From NCBI GenBank assembly GCA_028875225.1, contig JAPPFB010000026.1, positions 51,654-115,653 of the forward strand: 64,000 bases of DNA. Reading direction: 5' to 3'. Positions 17,228 to 25,147 of this stretch are shown here, one piece after another. Position 1 is the stretch's first letter, and the number at the start of each line of letters is the position of its first letter. The position numbers and the translations under genes are program-made. The notes below the pieces were generated by a model that ran no database searches, had not been told where the DNA came from, and saw only the letters and a program-made list of their open reading frames with translations. The DNA comes from Chloroflexota bacterium (GTDB lineage Bacteria; Chloroflexota; Dehalococcoidia; Bin125).

Positions 17228-17364
17228 AGTTGCCCCCATAATGTCTCTGGGTGTCACAATGTGGAAACTGATGCGGGCGAGTCAACGAGCCGTGGGGCAC
17301 GTGGTGGAGGACAATCGATTGCCAGACCCCATCCGCCTCGACGGGTGCAGAGGAGCAGACCGCC

Positions 17365-17676
17365 GTGACAAACGACCCTGAGGTGCCGCCCGTGATTTCC
17401 TATGTCAGAGAATTTCTGAGAGGGTTCAGTCCCAGTACCAGGCCGTCCAACGACTCCAGTGGCAGCGGCCTGCCCTGGATACGGCTTGAAGGTGTCCTGT
17501 TTCCAACCCTTGAAGAGAAGGCTCAGTATCGGAAACTGTTGAACCGCCTCCGCCAGCAGATCGCTGACGAAGAAGACCTCTCCCTAGCCGCACTGGATCG
17601 GGCGCTGCGGACCGCAGTGTTTCGGGTGGGGATTATAGGGCTGAGTAACCAGACGAGGTTCGGCACAGGCGCATGA
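17365..17676 (+). CDS. Hypothetical 103-residue protein
   Basis: It starts at a GTG with GAGGAG about 9 nt upstream. Residues 1-35 are Pro/Ser-rich and probably disordered. Residues 38-95 are helical and charged (LFPTLEEKAQYRKLLNRLR, then ALDRALRTAVFRV). No domain was recognised. It is the first gene inside the IS21-bracketed island, just before the tRNA pair. Confidence 0.5.
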   Translation: MTNDPEVPPVISYVREFLRGFSPSTRPSNDSSGSGLPWIRLEGVLFPTLEEKAQYRKLLNRLRQQIADEEDLSLAALDRALRTAVFRVGIIGLSNQTRFGTGA

Positions 17677-17739
17677 TCAGATGCGCAATAGTTGTCCACA
17701 TGTTCGATTTTAATGTCTCGTTGGGTGAGTTAGCGTAGC

Positions 17740-17811
17740 TGGTGGAGCGTGGGGGAGTTGCACCCCCTGGCGGCGGGTCGGAAGCCAGCGCCAGTCCCTG
17801 CGACACGCCCC
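17740..17811 (-). tRNA. Degenerate tRNA-like gene, best read as tRNA-Gly (TCC), with encoded CCA
   Basis: The acceptor strands GGGGCGT and ACGCTCC pair (one G-U), followed by A73 and an encoded CCA. The T-stem GGGGG/CCCCC is perfect. The anticodon arm pairs as GCTGG/CCCGC with one T-C mismatch and has loop CTTCCGA, giving anticodon TCC. Oddities are a G where T8 is expected, a weak 3-bp D-stem, and TGC in place of TTC in the T-loop. It follows the tRNA at 17817-17901 after only 5 nt. It may be a pseudo-tRNA or a non-canonical tRNA. Confidence 0.5.
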
Positions 17812-17816
17812 GTAAG

Positions 17817-17901
17817 TGGGGATGGAGGGAGTCGAACCCTCAAGCTGACGAATCAGCCGCGACTTGCGAAGTCGCTGCGTTTTCCATTTCGCCACATCCC
17901 C
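17817..17901 (-). tRNA. Class II tRNA with leucine-type body and CGC (Ala, GCG codon) anticodon
   Basis: An 85-nt cloverleaf. Acceptor GGGGATG/CATCCCC with A73, T8, and a 3-bp D-stem GCG/CGC with GG in its loop. Anticodon stem GCGAC/GTCGC closes loop TTCGCAA. A long variable arm GCTGA-TTCG-TCAGC follows, then T-arm GAGGG/CCCTC with a TTCGACT loop. Every stem is perfect. The acceptor, A73 and long variable arm are those of tRNA-Leu, yet the anticodon is CGC, which reads the alanine codon GCG. CCA is not encoded. It sits 5 nt before a second tRNA-like gene and about 130 nt upstream of the IS1595 transposase start on the other strand. Confidence 0.8.
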
Positions 17902-18033
17902 GCCAGAGTCCCCGGCCCTGCGCCGGGGACTCGCCGTTAACGTAGTCGATTTCGACCTGGAAATTCACCCGCTTACCCCCTTGCGCAATTGGGCTGTGGT
18001 TACTATACTTGGTTTATTGGAAAGAGAAGAACG

Positions 18034-18978
18034 ATGACCAAGAACGCACCAGGACACAGTTACCGGCGCGGCCTCAGCCTGGTCGAGGTGTTCGACATGT
18101 TCCCCGACGACGCGACCGCGATGCAGTGGTTCGCGGACGTGCGCTGGCCGGATGGCCCGGTTTGCCCGCACTGCGAGTCTGACAACGTGCAAGAGGGAGC
18201 CAAGCATCCCTCCATGCCCTACCGCTGCCGCGCCTGCCGCAAGTTCTTCAGCGTGCGCGTTGGGACTGTGATGGCCGATTCGAAGCTCGGCTACCGAACC
18301 TGGGCGCTGGCGATCTACATCCTCAACACTGGGATCAAGGGAACTTCGTCGATGAAGCTGCATCGGGACCTCAAGATCGCGCAATCGAGCGCCTGGCATC
18401 TGGCCCACCGCATCCGCGAGAGCTGGTCGAAGAACCCGCCGCCGGACGGCCTGTTTCAGGGGGCGGTTGAGGCTGACGAGACGTTCATCGGCGGCAAGGC
18501 CAAGAACATGCACGCCTCGAAGAGAGAGCATGTCGGACGCGGCGGCGTGGGCAAGGCCATCGTCGCCGGGGTGAAGGAGCGTGAGTCGGGTAAGGTCTCG
18601 GCTGCCGTGGTCGAAGGCCAGAATGCCGAGACGCTGGTTCCGTTCGTCACCGACCGCACGGATGTCGAGGCGGTCGTGTACACCGACGAGCACGGCGGCT
18701 ACCGCAAGCTCCCTCGCCGCCATCAGGCCGTGACTCACTCCCTCGGGGAGTACGTCGATGGGGACGCTCACACGCAGGGCATTGAGTCGTTCTGGTCGAT
18801 GTTCAAGCGCGGCTACGTCGGCACTTATCACCAGATGTCGCACAAGCACCTTGACCGATACGTCGGCGAATTCGTCGGACGCCACAACTCGCGCCCGCTC
18901 GACACGATTGAGCAGATGAGAGGAACGGCGCGCGGGCTGGTCGGCAAGCGACTCCAGTACCAGGAGCTGGTGTCGTGA
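18034..18978 (+). CDS. IS1595-family transposase
   Basis: A 314-residue protein from ATG 18034, preceded by GGAAAGAGAAG. An N-terminal zinc ribbon (CPHCESDN...YRCRACRKFFSVRVGTVM) is the hallmark of IS1595 and IS1016-type transposases. The ISXO2-like catalytic domain follows: EADETFIGGK (first Asp), VVYTDEHGGY (second Asp) and HTQGIESFWSMFKRGYVGTY (third acidic site with the Lys/Arg). The length is normal and the frame is intact. Its last codons overlap the start of the cytosine methyltransferase (GTGA), so transposase and methyltransferase are translationally coupled. That is unusual and points to a passenger cassette. Confidence 0.9.
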   Translation: MTKNAPGHSYRRGLSLVEVFDMFPDDATAMQWFADVRWPDGPVCPHCESDNVQEGAKHPSMPYRCRACRKFFSVRVGTVMADSKLGYRTWALAIYILNTGIKGTSSMKLHRDLKIAQSSAWHLAHRIRESWSKNPPPDGLFQGAVEADETFIGGKAKNMHASKREHVGRGGVGKAIVAGVKERESGKVSAAVVEGQNAETLVPFVTDRTDVEAVVYTDEHGGYRKLPRRHQAVTHSLGEYVDGDAHTQGIESFWSMFKRGYVGTYHQMSHKHLDRYVGEFVGRHNSRPLDTIEQMRGTARGLVGKRLQYQELVS

Positions 18979-19955
18979 CTCGCGCTGCTGAATTTTTCGC
19001 TGGCATGGGTCTGATACGGGCCGGACTAGAGCCGCTCGGAATTGAGACAGTGTTTGCCAATGACATCGACCCGATCAAGGCCAATCTGTACCAGGACAAT
19101 TGGGGGTGCGGCGAGCTGCACGTCGGCGACATCTGCGATCTCTCAGGGCTCGACATTCCCGATGTCGAGTTGGCGACAGCATCTTTCCCATGCACGGATC
19201 TGTCACTCGCTGGATTGCGCAGGGGCCTCGCTGGTGACGACTCGTCTCTGGTGATCGAGTTCCTGCGTATCCTTGAAGAGATGGGCCAACGTGCGCCGTC
19301 AACGGTGATGATCGAGAACGTGCCGGGATTCCTGACCTCGAATAACGGGGCCGATTGGTGCACTGTCGTGAGCGGCCTACAAGCGCTCGAGTACCGGACG
19401 GACCACATTATCGTTGATGCCGCGGCATTCGTGCCGCAGAGTCGCCCGCGGGTGTTTCTCTTCGGCTATCGGGATGCATTCTGCCTACCCGAGCCGCCAG
19501 CACTGCAAACCAGATTGAGACTGTCTTCAGTCGCAGAAAACGGTGGAGACTGGTGGTCAGCTAGTCGCCTAGGATCGTTCCTCACGTCTATGTCGGAGAT
19601 TCAATCGGAGCGAGTGACCGCCTACCAGCGCCGCACGCATAGTGCGTTCTTCGGAGCGTTCCGGCGGACTCGCAAGGGCCGTGCCGTCTGGGAAGTCCGG
19701 GCAGACGAGCTGGCCGGCACCTTGCGCACGACCAGAGGCGGTTCGGCGAGACAGGCGATCCTACGCGCTGGCAATGGCGGGCTTGCGGCTCGCTGGATGA
19801 ATCTGATTGAGTACGCGCGGCTGCAAGGGGCCAGTCACTTGCGCTACGGCTCCGTGACTCCACAGCAGGCGATGTCCGCGCTGGGCGATGCGGTCTGCGT
19901 GCCCGTCATCGACTGGTTGGGCAAGCACTGCCTGAATCCACTGCTTACCCGATGA
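18975..19955 (+). CDS. DNA (cytosine-5) methyltransferase
   Basis: A 326-residue enzyme with the ordered C5-methyltransferase motifs: I, FAGMG (8-12, SAM binding); IV, SFPCTDLS with catalytic Cys73; VI, IENVPGF (113-119); VIII, QSRPRVF (155-161); and X, GDAVCVPV near the C-terminus. The target-recognition region lies at about 170-260. It methylates cytosine in a specific DNA sequence to protect it. It starts at GTG 18975 inside the transposase stop and overlaps the next gene by 4 bp (ATGA). The neighbouring GIY-YIG nuclease makes this a type II restriction-modification pair. Confidence 0.92.
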   Translation: MTRAAEFFAGMGLIRAGLEPLGIETVFANDIDPIKANLYQDNWGCGELHVGDICDLSGLDIPDVELATASFPCTDLSLAGLRRGLAGDDSSLVIEFLRILEEMGQRAPSTVMIENVPGFLTSNNGADWCTVVSGLQALEYRTDHIIVDAAAFVPQSRPRVFLFGYRDAFCLPEPPALQTRLRLSSVAENGGDWWSASRLGSFLTSMSEIQSERVTAYQRRTHSAFFGAFRRTRKGRAVWEVRADELAGTLRTTRGGSARQAILRAGNGGLAARWMNLIEYARLQGASHLRYGSVTPQQAMSALGDAVCVPVIDWLGKHCLNPLLTR

Positions 19956-20623
19956 CCATCAACGAGACCGACGATGTAGCTGCGCTGTATGACGGCGTGA
20001 AGCGAATTCTCGACCTGGAGGATGAGCAGGGTCGAAAGGTCGGCAACTGTCAGCGCGGCGTCTATCTGTTCTACGACTATGACGGCGAGCCGATCTACGT
20101 CGGACAGACCAGCGAACGACTACGCACTCGAATTCGTCGCCATCTGACCAACCAGCGGACCGATGCTGTGGCGATGCGCGTACTTGATCCGTTCGAAGTG
20201 GCCGAGATCGAAATGTGGCCGTTCTGGGGATTGTCGGATGATGTGAAAGAGACGCTCAACCGTGCCGAGTTCACCGTCTATGAGCGGGCGATCCGTGACT
20301 CCGAATTCGACATCATCCTCAACGAGAAAGAGATCAGCGAGGCCGATCGGATCGCGCTGCCGACATCGGTACGGGCTGCGATCCTACCGACAGGTCAGCG
20401 TGGAGAGCGTGAGCATCCCGACATCAGGTTGGCACGTCGAGCGAGAACCATCGCTGACCTTGCCCGCGTAATCAGTGAGCGGCAGGTCAGCACCGGCATA
20501 CGCCGGACGCTGTGGGCGCAATCCCAGCGGCTAGAGCAGCTAGCACGGCGCAGATTGGAGTCGTTCGATGACCGAGAAGAAGAAACCGGGCCGACCGCCG
20601 AAGCCGATGCCGGAGCAGATTGA
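19952..20623 (+). CDS. GIY-YIG restriction endonuclease (Eco29kI-like)
   Basis: A 223-residue protein with GVYLFYDYDGEPIYVGQT at 36-53, the GIY-YIG core. Candidate catalytic residues follow: R60 and H64 in RTRIRRH, E111 in FTVYERAI and N124 in IILNEKE. Eco29kI-type restriction enzymes are single-domain GIY-YIG nucleases of about the same size, with an R-x3-H pair and Glu/Asn about a dozen residues apart, paired with a C5-methyltransferase as here. The C-terminal 60 residues are Arg/Ala/Gln-rich. The ATG overlaps the methyltransferase stop by 4 bp. The target sequence cannot be read from the protein. Eco29kI cuts CCGCGG, which makes that a hypothesis only. Confidence 0.82.
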   Translation: MTINETDDVAALYDGVKRILDLEDEQGRKVGNCQRGVYLFYDYDGEPIYVGQTSERLRTRIRRHLTNQRTDAVAMRVLDPFEVAEIEMWPFWGLSDDVKETLNRAEFTVYERAIRDSEFDIILNEKEISEADRIALPTSVRAAILPTGQRGEREHPDIRLARRARTIADLARVISERQVSTGIRRTLWAQSQRLEQLARRRLESFDDREEETGPTAEADAGAD

Positions 20624-20711
20624 TGACGATCCGCGCCGCGTGGCCTGGTCAATCCTCAACACCAAGCCGAAGAAGCGTGAGGAATGGGACTACCTGAAGG
20701 ACGACGAGTGA
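20568..20711 (+). CDS. 47-residue AT-hook-like small protein overlapping the nuclease gene
   Basis: ATG 20568 opens a 47-codon frame that overlaps the last 56 bp of the GIY-YIG gene in another frame. It begins MTEKKKPGRPPKPMPEQ, containing a KPGRPPKP AT-hook-type minor-groove binding motif. It then has a compact DPRRVAWSILNTKPKKREEW end. Composition is highly charged and the frame ends cleanly before the next gene. It could be a DNA-binding regulator of the cassette or a transposition accessory. It is too short for usual gene callers. Confidence 0.6.
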   Translation: MTEKKKPGRPPKPMPEQIDDDPRRVAWSILNTKPKKREEWDYLKDDE

Positions 20712-20760
20712 CCAGATACGATGGTTACTCAGCCCTGTAATCCCCTTTCGGGTCGCTGAC

Positions 20761-21771
20761 TTGTCTCACACTCGAGAGCGGAGACGGAGGGACAGAGTTC
20801 GCAATGCGGCCGAAGAGCTAGAGGCATTCGTGAATCGACCCGCACGGGACTTCGTCGTCGGGATTCAAGTGCGCGGGCTTGACGTCGACACACTTCCGTT
20901 CACGTTCGGTCGAGTGCGATTCGAGCGCATGAGCCAAGCTCATGCCCGGATCGTCGAGGTGCAGAACGCTGCCACAGGCGACGACTCTGGCGAGTCGAGT
21001 CTGCACGACCCTAACGGACCAAGCAGTGATCACGACGCCATCATCGGTTCACTCGCGATTCGTGCGCGTGACGATAGAGCAGCGGAGATGCTCGGCGAGC
21101 GTGAGGTCCGCGCGACCGTTGAGTGCCTGAACTTGTTTCACGCCCATGTCCCCTCCTACAGTTCCCCGGTTTACGTTCTGACTGAGCGAAGCGGGGCGAG
21201 CTTCTTCGATCGGCTCATTTTGGACTCTGATGGCAAAGACAGCTCCTACAGGCACGCTCCGAGCCCTGATTTCTTCTCGATTGAGATGGTGCACGACAGT
21301 CAAGGGCCAGCTCTCGATAGAATCCACCAGCTGCTGAAGTCAGATGGCAGGACGGAAGTAGAGGAACTCTTGCTTCAAGGCGCGAGATGGGGCGGCCGAG
21401 CGTTGACAGCACATACCGCCGAGGACGCCATCACGTTTGCCTTTACCGCCCTCGAGTGCGTCCTGGTCCCGCGCGGCAAAGAGAAGGTGATACGTCGTTT
21501 GGCGACGCGTTTTGCCTGGGTTGCGTCGGATGCTGAGCGCGCGCGCTCCGGGGCAGCGAAGGAGATCAAAGACGCCTACGAGCTTCGCTCTCGGATCGTG
21601 CATGACGGTCGGATTGAGGTTCCCGCTAGCGAACGGGACCGAGTCGCCGGGATGATGCTGTTTGTCTTACTGAAACTCCTTATGAATCGGGACCTCGAAG
21701 AACTGACCAGTGCACAGGACCTTGAGGAGTGTTTGGCCAAGGCGGCCTGCGATCCACAATCACAAACATAG
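20761..21771 (+). CDS. ApeA-type HEPN protein, putative defence ribonuclease
   Basis: A 336-residue protein with a probable TTG start at 20761 and no clear ribosome-binding site; the next in-frame Met is residue 57. Residues 225-320 form a HEPN domain: AFTALECVLVPRGK, an arginine-rich middle helix, then AYELRSRIVHDGR. In the last, R276 and H281 give the RX4H catalytic motif of HEPN ribonucleases. The N-terminal 200 residues resemble the Apea-like region that precedes such domains. ApeA-class proteins are abortive-infection effectors. It stands directly behind the restriction-modification cassette and before the right IS21 terminus. Confidence 0.75.
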   Translation: MSHTRERRRRDRVRNAAEELEAFVNRPARDFVVGIQVRGLDVDTLPFTFGRVRFERMSQAHARIVEVQNAATGDDSGESSLHDPNGPSSDHDAIIGSLAIRARDDRAAEMLGEREVRATVECLNLFHAHVPSYSSPVYVLTERSGASFFDRLILDSDGKDSSYRHAPSPDFFSIEMVHDSQGPALDRIHQLLKSDGRTEVEELLLQGARWGGRALTAHTAEDAITFAFTALECVLVPRGKEKVIRRLATRFAWVASDAERARSGAAKEIKDAYELRSRIVHDGRIEVPASERDRVAGMMLFVLLKLLMNRDLEELTSAQDLEECLAKAACDPQSQT

Positions 21772-21814
21772 GACCGTGTCAACACCACGCCGACCAACAG
21801 CGAGTTGGCCAACC

Positions 21815-21877
21815 TGTCGATAGCCAGGGTCTTTTGACCACTCATCGCCACAGTCATTTGACCAGCTGAGCGGCCGG
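21815..21877. repeat. 63-bp IS21-type terminus, right bracket of the defence island
   Basis: It begins TGTCGATAGCCAGGGTC and is the reverse complement of 17165-17227, with one mismatch. It flanks the C-terminal end of a minus-strand istB fragment, so it is the 3' end of an IS21 copy whose body extends to the right. Confidence 0.78.
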
Positions 21878-22140
21878 TAGATGGTTAGGTATAAGTGTGC
21901 GGTTGGGGCGTCAACCACCTCCTTTTCTTCGAGCAGTGCTCGGTGGGGCGAGAGCCGTTGGCGGTAGCTCTCGCCGTCGATGACGATCTGGTAGCTGGCG
22001 TTGGCGAGCCAGTCAGGGCGCTTCTGCCGAGGATCGGATCGTCGAACAGGCCGAGCCACTCCCCAACGTCGCTGCTGGAAGTGATCACGACGCTGGCCGC
22101 GCGATGGCGTGCGATGACTAGTCCGCAGAGCGTGACCGAC
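21878..22140 (-). pseudogene. istB: IstB C-terminal fragment, frameshifted
   Basis: The minus strand encodes VVITSSSDVGEWLGLFDDPI in one frame and then, after a shift near 22020, LANASYQIVIDGESYRQRLS in another, matching the end of IstB. The Walker motifs and istA are absent, so only the 3' tip of an IS21 element remains. Confidence 0.75.
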
Positions 22141-22474
22141 TACTGCTGGTCGAGTCGTTGCAAGCCTGAGAAGTCGCGGTTCAGCAGGTTTGTCGCGAGG
22201 AAGCTGCGGAGGGTCCTATCGACAGAGAGGCCGACGCAAGCATGCGATGTCTGCCGGAACCAGCAAGCACTGGAATCCGCGGAATCTCGCGTACGACCAG
22301 AAGCAAATGCGCGCGTGCCACCGGCGCGCCTGAACGCCGAGTCAGCCCTACTCCTCAGCGGATGGTTGATCGGGATACCCTGGTTGTAACCACCTCAGGC
22401 CGCTCCGTTGCCCTACAGTCTCGCGCAAGCGACGTACAATACTCCGAGTCGAGTGAACGATTGAGTGGGACCCC
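22141..22474. other. No supported gene; upstream region of the adenine methyltransferase
   Basis: No frame here shows family likeness. The last 80 bp probably hold the promoter of the methyltransferase/nuclease pair, but no clear -35/-10 pair stands out. Confidence 0.35.
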
Positions 22475-24088
22475 GTGCCAGCCTCAAGTCGAGAGTGGAC
22501 CGACGCTGAACTGGGATTAGCCAGGCTGGCGATTGCTCTCGGCGGACTGGCTGTAGGTGGTTCGCTGACGATCGACGAGCAGCGCCTCGCTGGTTCGGCA
22601 GCAATCGGGCCAAGTCCATCTCGCGATGAGGTCAGAGAGACCGCCGACGCGGTCTGTGCCGGAGGCGACCCCCTAGGAGATCGGCTGGTCGCGGCGAGAT
22701 TACGACTTCAGCGCCGGGCACTCGGCCAGATCCTCACACCGATGTCGATCACGCGACCGATGGTGGACTGGGTGCTTGACCGATCCGTGACGAGGGTCGT
22801 CGACGCTGGCTGTGGAAGCGGGCGCTTCACATTCGAGGTTGCCCGACGGAGCGGCGCAGAGATCATCGCGGTGGACAGCGACCCGTTGGCGACCCTCTTG
22901 ACGCGCGGGGGGCTCGCCGCATTAGGGGGCATCCCGCAGGTGAGGGTCCTCAATGCTGACTACCTGCGACTCTCGCTGCCCGGACACGACGGTTGCACCG
23001 CCTTCATCGGCAATCCGCCGTACGTGCGGCACCATGAACTCGCGAGCGAGGTGAAGGCATGGGGGCGAGATGCCAGCGGAAGAGTAGGGACACCGTTCTC
23101 CGGACTGGCCGGGCTTCACGCCCATTTCTTCCTTGCCACGGCGCTCCACGGGCAGCAGGGCGATGTCGGTTGCTTCGTCACGAGTTCCGAGTGGCTCGAC
23201 GTGAACTATGGCGAGATGGTTCGCTCGCTTCTGCTTGACGGGCTTGGCGGCCACTCAGTACACATCCTCCAAGCAACAGAAACCCCGTTTGATGGTGCCG
23301 TCACGACAGCGGTGGTCACATGCTTTGAGGTTGGGAAACGCCCCGGTTCGATGCAGATGCGAGAGGTCGGCGAAGTGGCAAGCCTTGCGCCCCTACAGGG
23401 CGGGCAGACCGTGGCCCGCGACCGGCTTGAGCAGGCAAGGCGATGGATTCCGCTCTTGCGCAGTGCATCCGCAATGCCGGACGGCTACGTCGAACTCGGC
23501 GAGATCTGCCGGGTACATCGTGGGCAAGTGACCGGCTCGAATGCGACCTGGGTGGTGCCGGCAGATGCTGACACGCCCGTGCCCGAACGATACCTGTTGC
23601 CGTCAGTGACCCGCGCACGCGAGCTGATAGACGCTGACAACAGGCTGGAGTCCACGGCTGAGCTTCGCCGCGTCATCGACCTACCCGCCGATCTTGATGA
23701 ACTTGATGCCGAGGAGCGGCCCGGTGTAGAAGCGTTCCTCGATTCCGCACGGGCTGCCGGCGTCCCGGACGGCTACGTCGCCAGGAACCGGCGTGCCTGG
23801 TGGTCCGTCGGGCTGCGGGAACCCGCCCCGCTGCTCGCCACATACATGGCTCGGCGACCGCCGGCATTCGTTCGCAACGTCGCAGGCGCGCGCCACATCA
23901 ACATCGCGCACGGAATCTATCCACGCGAACCGCTTCCAGGCCGCGCCTTGGATCGGCTTGCTGAGGCGCTGCGCACCGCGGTGCGCCCGGAGATGGGCCG
24001 AACGTACGCAGGCGGCCTCGTCAAGTTCGAGCCGCGGGAGATGGAACGCATTCCGGTGCCGTCCGTCGAGCGCCTGCTGGAGGACTGA
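22475..24088 (+). CDS. DNA adenine (N6) methyltransferase of a type II restriction-modification system
   Basis: A 537-residue enzyme from GTG 22475. Motif I is VVDAGCGSGRF (108-118). Upstream is the LGQILTPMSITRPMVDWV signature of gamma-class Eco57I/TaqI-like methyltransferases. Motif IV NPPYVRHHEL (180-189) is the catalytic site for adenine N6 methylation. The C-terminal 200 residues are the target-recognition part (VHRGQVTGSN, RRAWWSVGLREPAPLLATYM, ARHINIAHGIYP). The nuclease gene begins on the next base after its stop, so the pair forms one transcription unit. Confidence 0.9.
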   Translation: MPASSREWTDAELGLARLAIALGGLAVGGSLTIDEQRLAGSAAIGPSPSRDEVRETADAVCAGGDPLGDRLVAARLRLQRRALGQILTPMSITRPMVDWVLDRSVTRVVDAGCGSGRFTFEVARRSGAEIIAVDSDPLATLLTRGGLAALGGIPQVRVLNADYLRLSLPGHDGCTAFIGNPPYVRHHELASEVKAWGRDASGRVGTPFSGLAGLHAHFFLATALHGQQGDVGCFVTSSEWLDVNYGEMVRSLLLDGLGGHSVHILQATETPFDGAVTTAVVTCFEVGKRPGSMQMREVGEVASLAPLQGGQTVARDRLEQARRWIPLLRSASAMPDGYVELGEICRVHRGQVTGSNATWVVPADADTPVPERYLLPSVTRARELIDADNRLESTAELRRVIDLPADLDELDAEERPGVEAFLDSARAAGVPDGYVARNRRAWWSVGLREPAPLLATYMARRPPAFVRNVAGARHINIAHGIYPREPLPGRALDRLAEALRTAVRPEMGRTYAGGLVKFEPREMERIPVPSVERLLED

Positions 24089-25006
24089 ATGCCAGCTCAC
24101 CCACCGCGATGGGATGAGCAGCGGCTCGAGGCCGATCGGCAACTGGCGATCGAGCGGTTCCGGGACGAGCGCATCGGCGAGTCGTTGGGCGCGTACCTCG
24201 AGAACTTCGCTCACTATCAGACGGCGATCGAGCGGTTGTTGAGCAGTACTGACGATCTGGCGGCGCTGGCGATGGAAGCGTCGGCCGTGCTCGCAGATGA
24301 GGATCTCCTCTACACCGCTCGCTACCTGGCGGGGCCACCGGTGTCCGCTGACGATCTACGCGTGCTGGCTGATGCGCGGCTCACACCGGCGAGCATCAGA
24401 GCCGACCCGGGATCCGCGCTCCGGGCCGTCGAGACCATCCTGCGCGGTCTCGACCGTGAACGCTTCGCCTGGGTTGCAGAGCATCGGCAGCCAAGTGCGG
24501 AGGAGCGCCGGATCGCGGTGGTCGCCACCGCCGCGCTGATCGCCTCGCAGCGGGTGCGCACGGGCAGGCAAACCCATGCTCCGCAGCGGCAGGAGGCGCT
24601 GGTCAAGTCCTGGCTCGCCGATGCGGGCTTCGTCGAAGAGCCGCCTCGCTCCATACCGACTGTATTCGCGGCCCCGGACGTAGGACGCTTCACCGGAGAG
24701 TGCGTCGTCGGAGCATCGAGGAAGGCGGATATCGTCGTACGGATGTGGGACGGTCGCATCATGCCGATCGAGTGCAAGGTCAGCAACTCGGAACTCAACT
24801 CAATCAAACGCCTCACGAACGACGCGGCCGTCAAGGCGAGAGTCTGGATTGACGACCTCGGTCGGAACAACGTGGTGCCCGTCGCCGTGTTGAGCGGTGT
24901 GTTCGGTATCAGGCATCTCGTCGAAGCGCAGGATCGGGGACTCACCTTGTTTTGGGCGCACTCTCTGGGGGAACTCATCTCATTCGTTTCGGCGACGGAG
25001 ACGTAG
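24089..25006 (+). CDS. XamI-family type II restriction endonuclease
   Basis: A 305-residue protein whose ATG directly abuts the methyltransferase stop. The N-terminal half is helical (RFRDERIGESLGAYLENF). The C-terminal half holds a PD-(D/E)XK core: D214 in SRKADIVVRM and E228-x-K230 in MPIECKVSNSELNS, the exact spacing expected for metal-dependent cleavage. The layout matches the XamI family, whose type member cuts GTCGAC. The recognition sequence here is therefore a testable guess. It is the second restriction-modification system within 6 kb. Confidence 0.82.
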   Translation: MPAHPPRWDEQRLEADRQLAIERFRDERIGESLGAYLENFAHYQTAIERLLSSTDDLAALAMEASAVLADEDLLYTARYLAGPPVSADDLRVLADARLTPASIRADPGSALRAVETILRGLDRERFAWVAEHRQPSAEERRIAVVATAALIASQRVRTGRQTHAPQRQEALVKSWLADAGFVEEPPRSIPTVFAAPDVGRFTGECVVGASRKADIVVRMWDGRIMPIECKVSNSELNSIKRLTNDAAVKARVWIDDLGRNNVVPVAVLSGVFGIRHLVEAQDRGLTLFWAHSLGELISFVSATET

Positions 25007-25147
25007 CGTCCTGTCGCTGGTCGGCAGCCTCGCATCTTTGTGAGGGGGTGAGTTTCTCAGTCCACGAGAATCGCCACACTTTGTGTGCATCGCTACCAAC
25101 TCTCCCGCAGCAGCGCTGACAAGCCATGGCAACTCGCTAGCAGAGTC

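Larger units (their letters stand above)
17990..20740 (+). mobile_element. Probable IS1595-family element carrying a restriction-modification cassette
   Basis: The transposase gene (18034-18978) is directly coupled to three downstream genes by overlaps. Candidate ends share GGGCTG with inward-facing orientation near 17990 and 20735-20745, but the match beyond this hexamer is weak and no target duplication was confirmed. Some IS1595-family members are known to carry passenger genes. The boundaries here are tentative. Confidence 0.4.

Noticed and set aside
16239..17381. A 380-codon plus-strand open frame across the pseudogene cluster
   Set aside because: It is antisense to the winged-helix pseudogene, Arg/Pro-rich, crosses the IS21 terminus and has no family likeness. 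I take it as a shadow.
21815..21877. Idea that the 63-bp inverted repeats are the ends of the IS1595 element
   Set aside because: They adjoin istB sequence and have the tandem pattern of IS21 ends. IS1595-family ends are short and would lie nearer the transposase.
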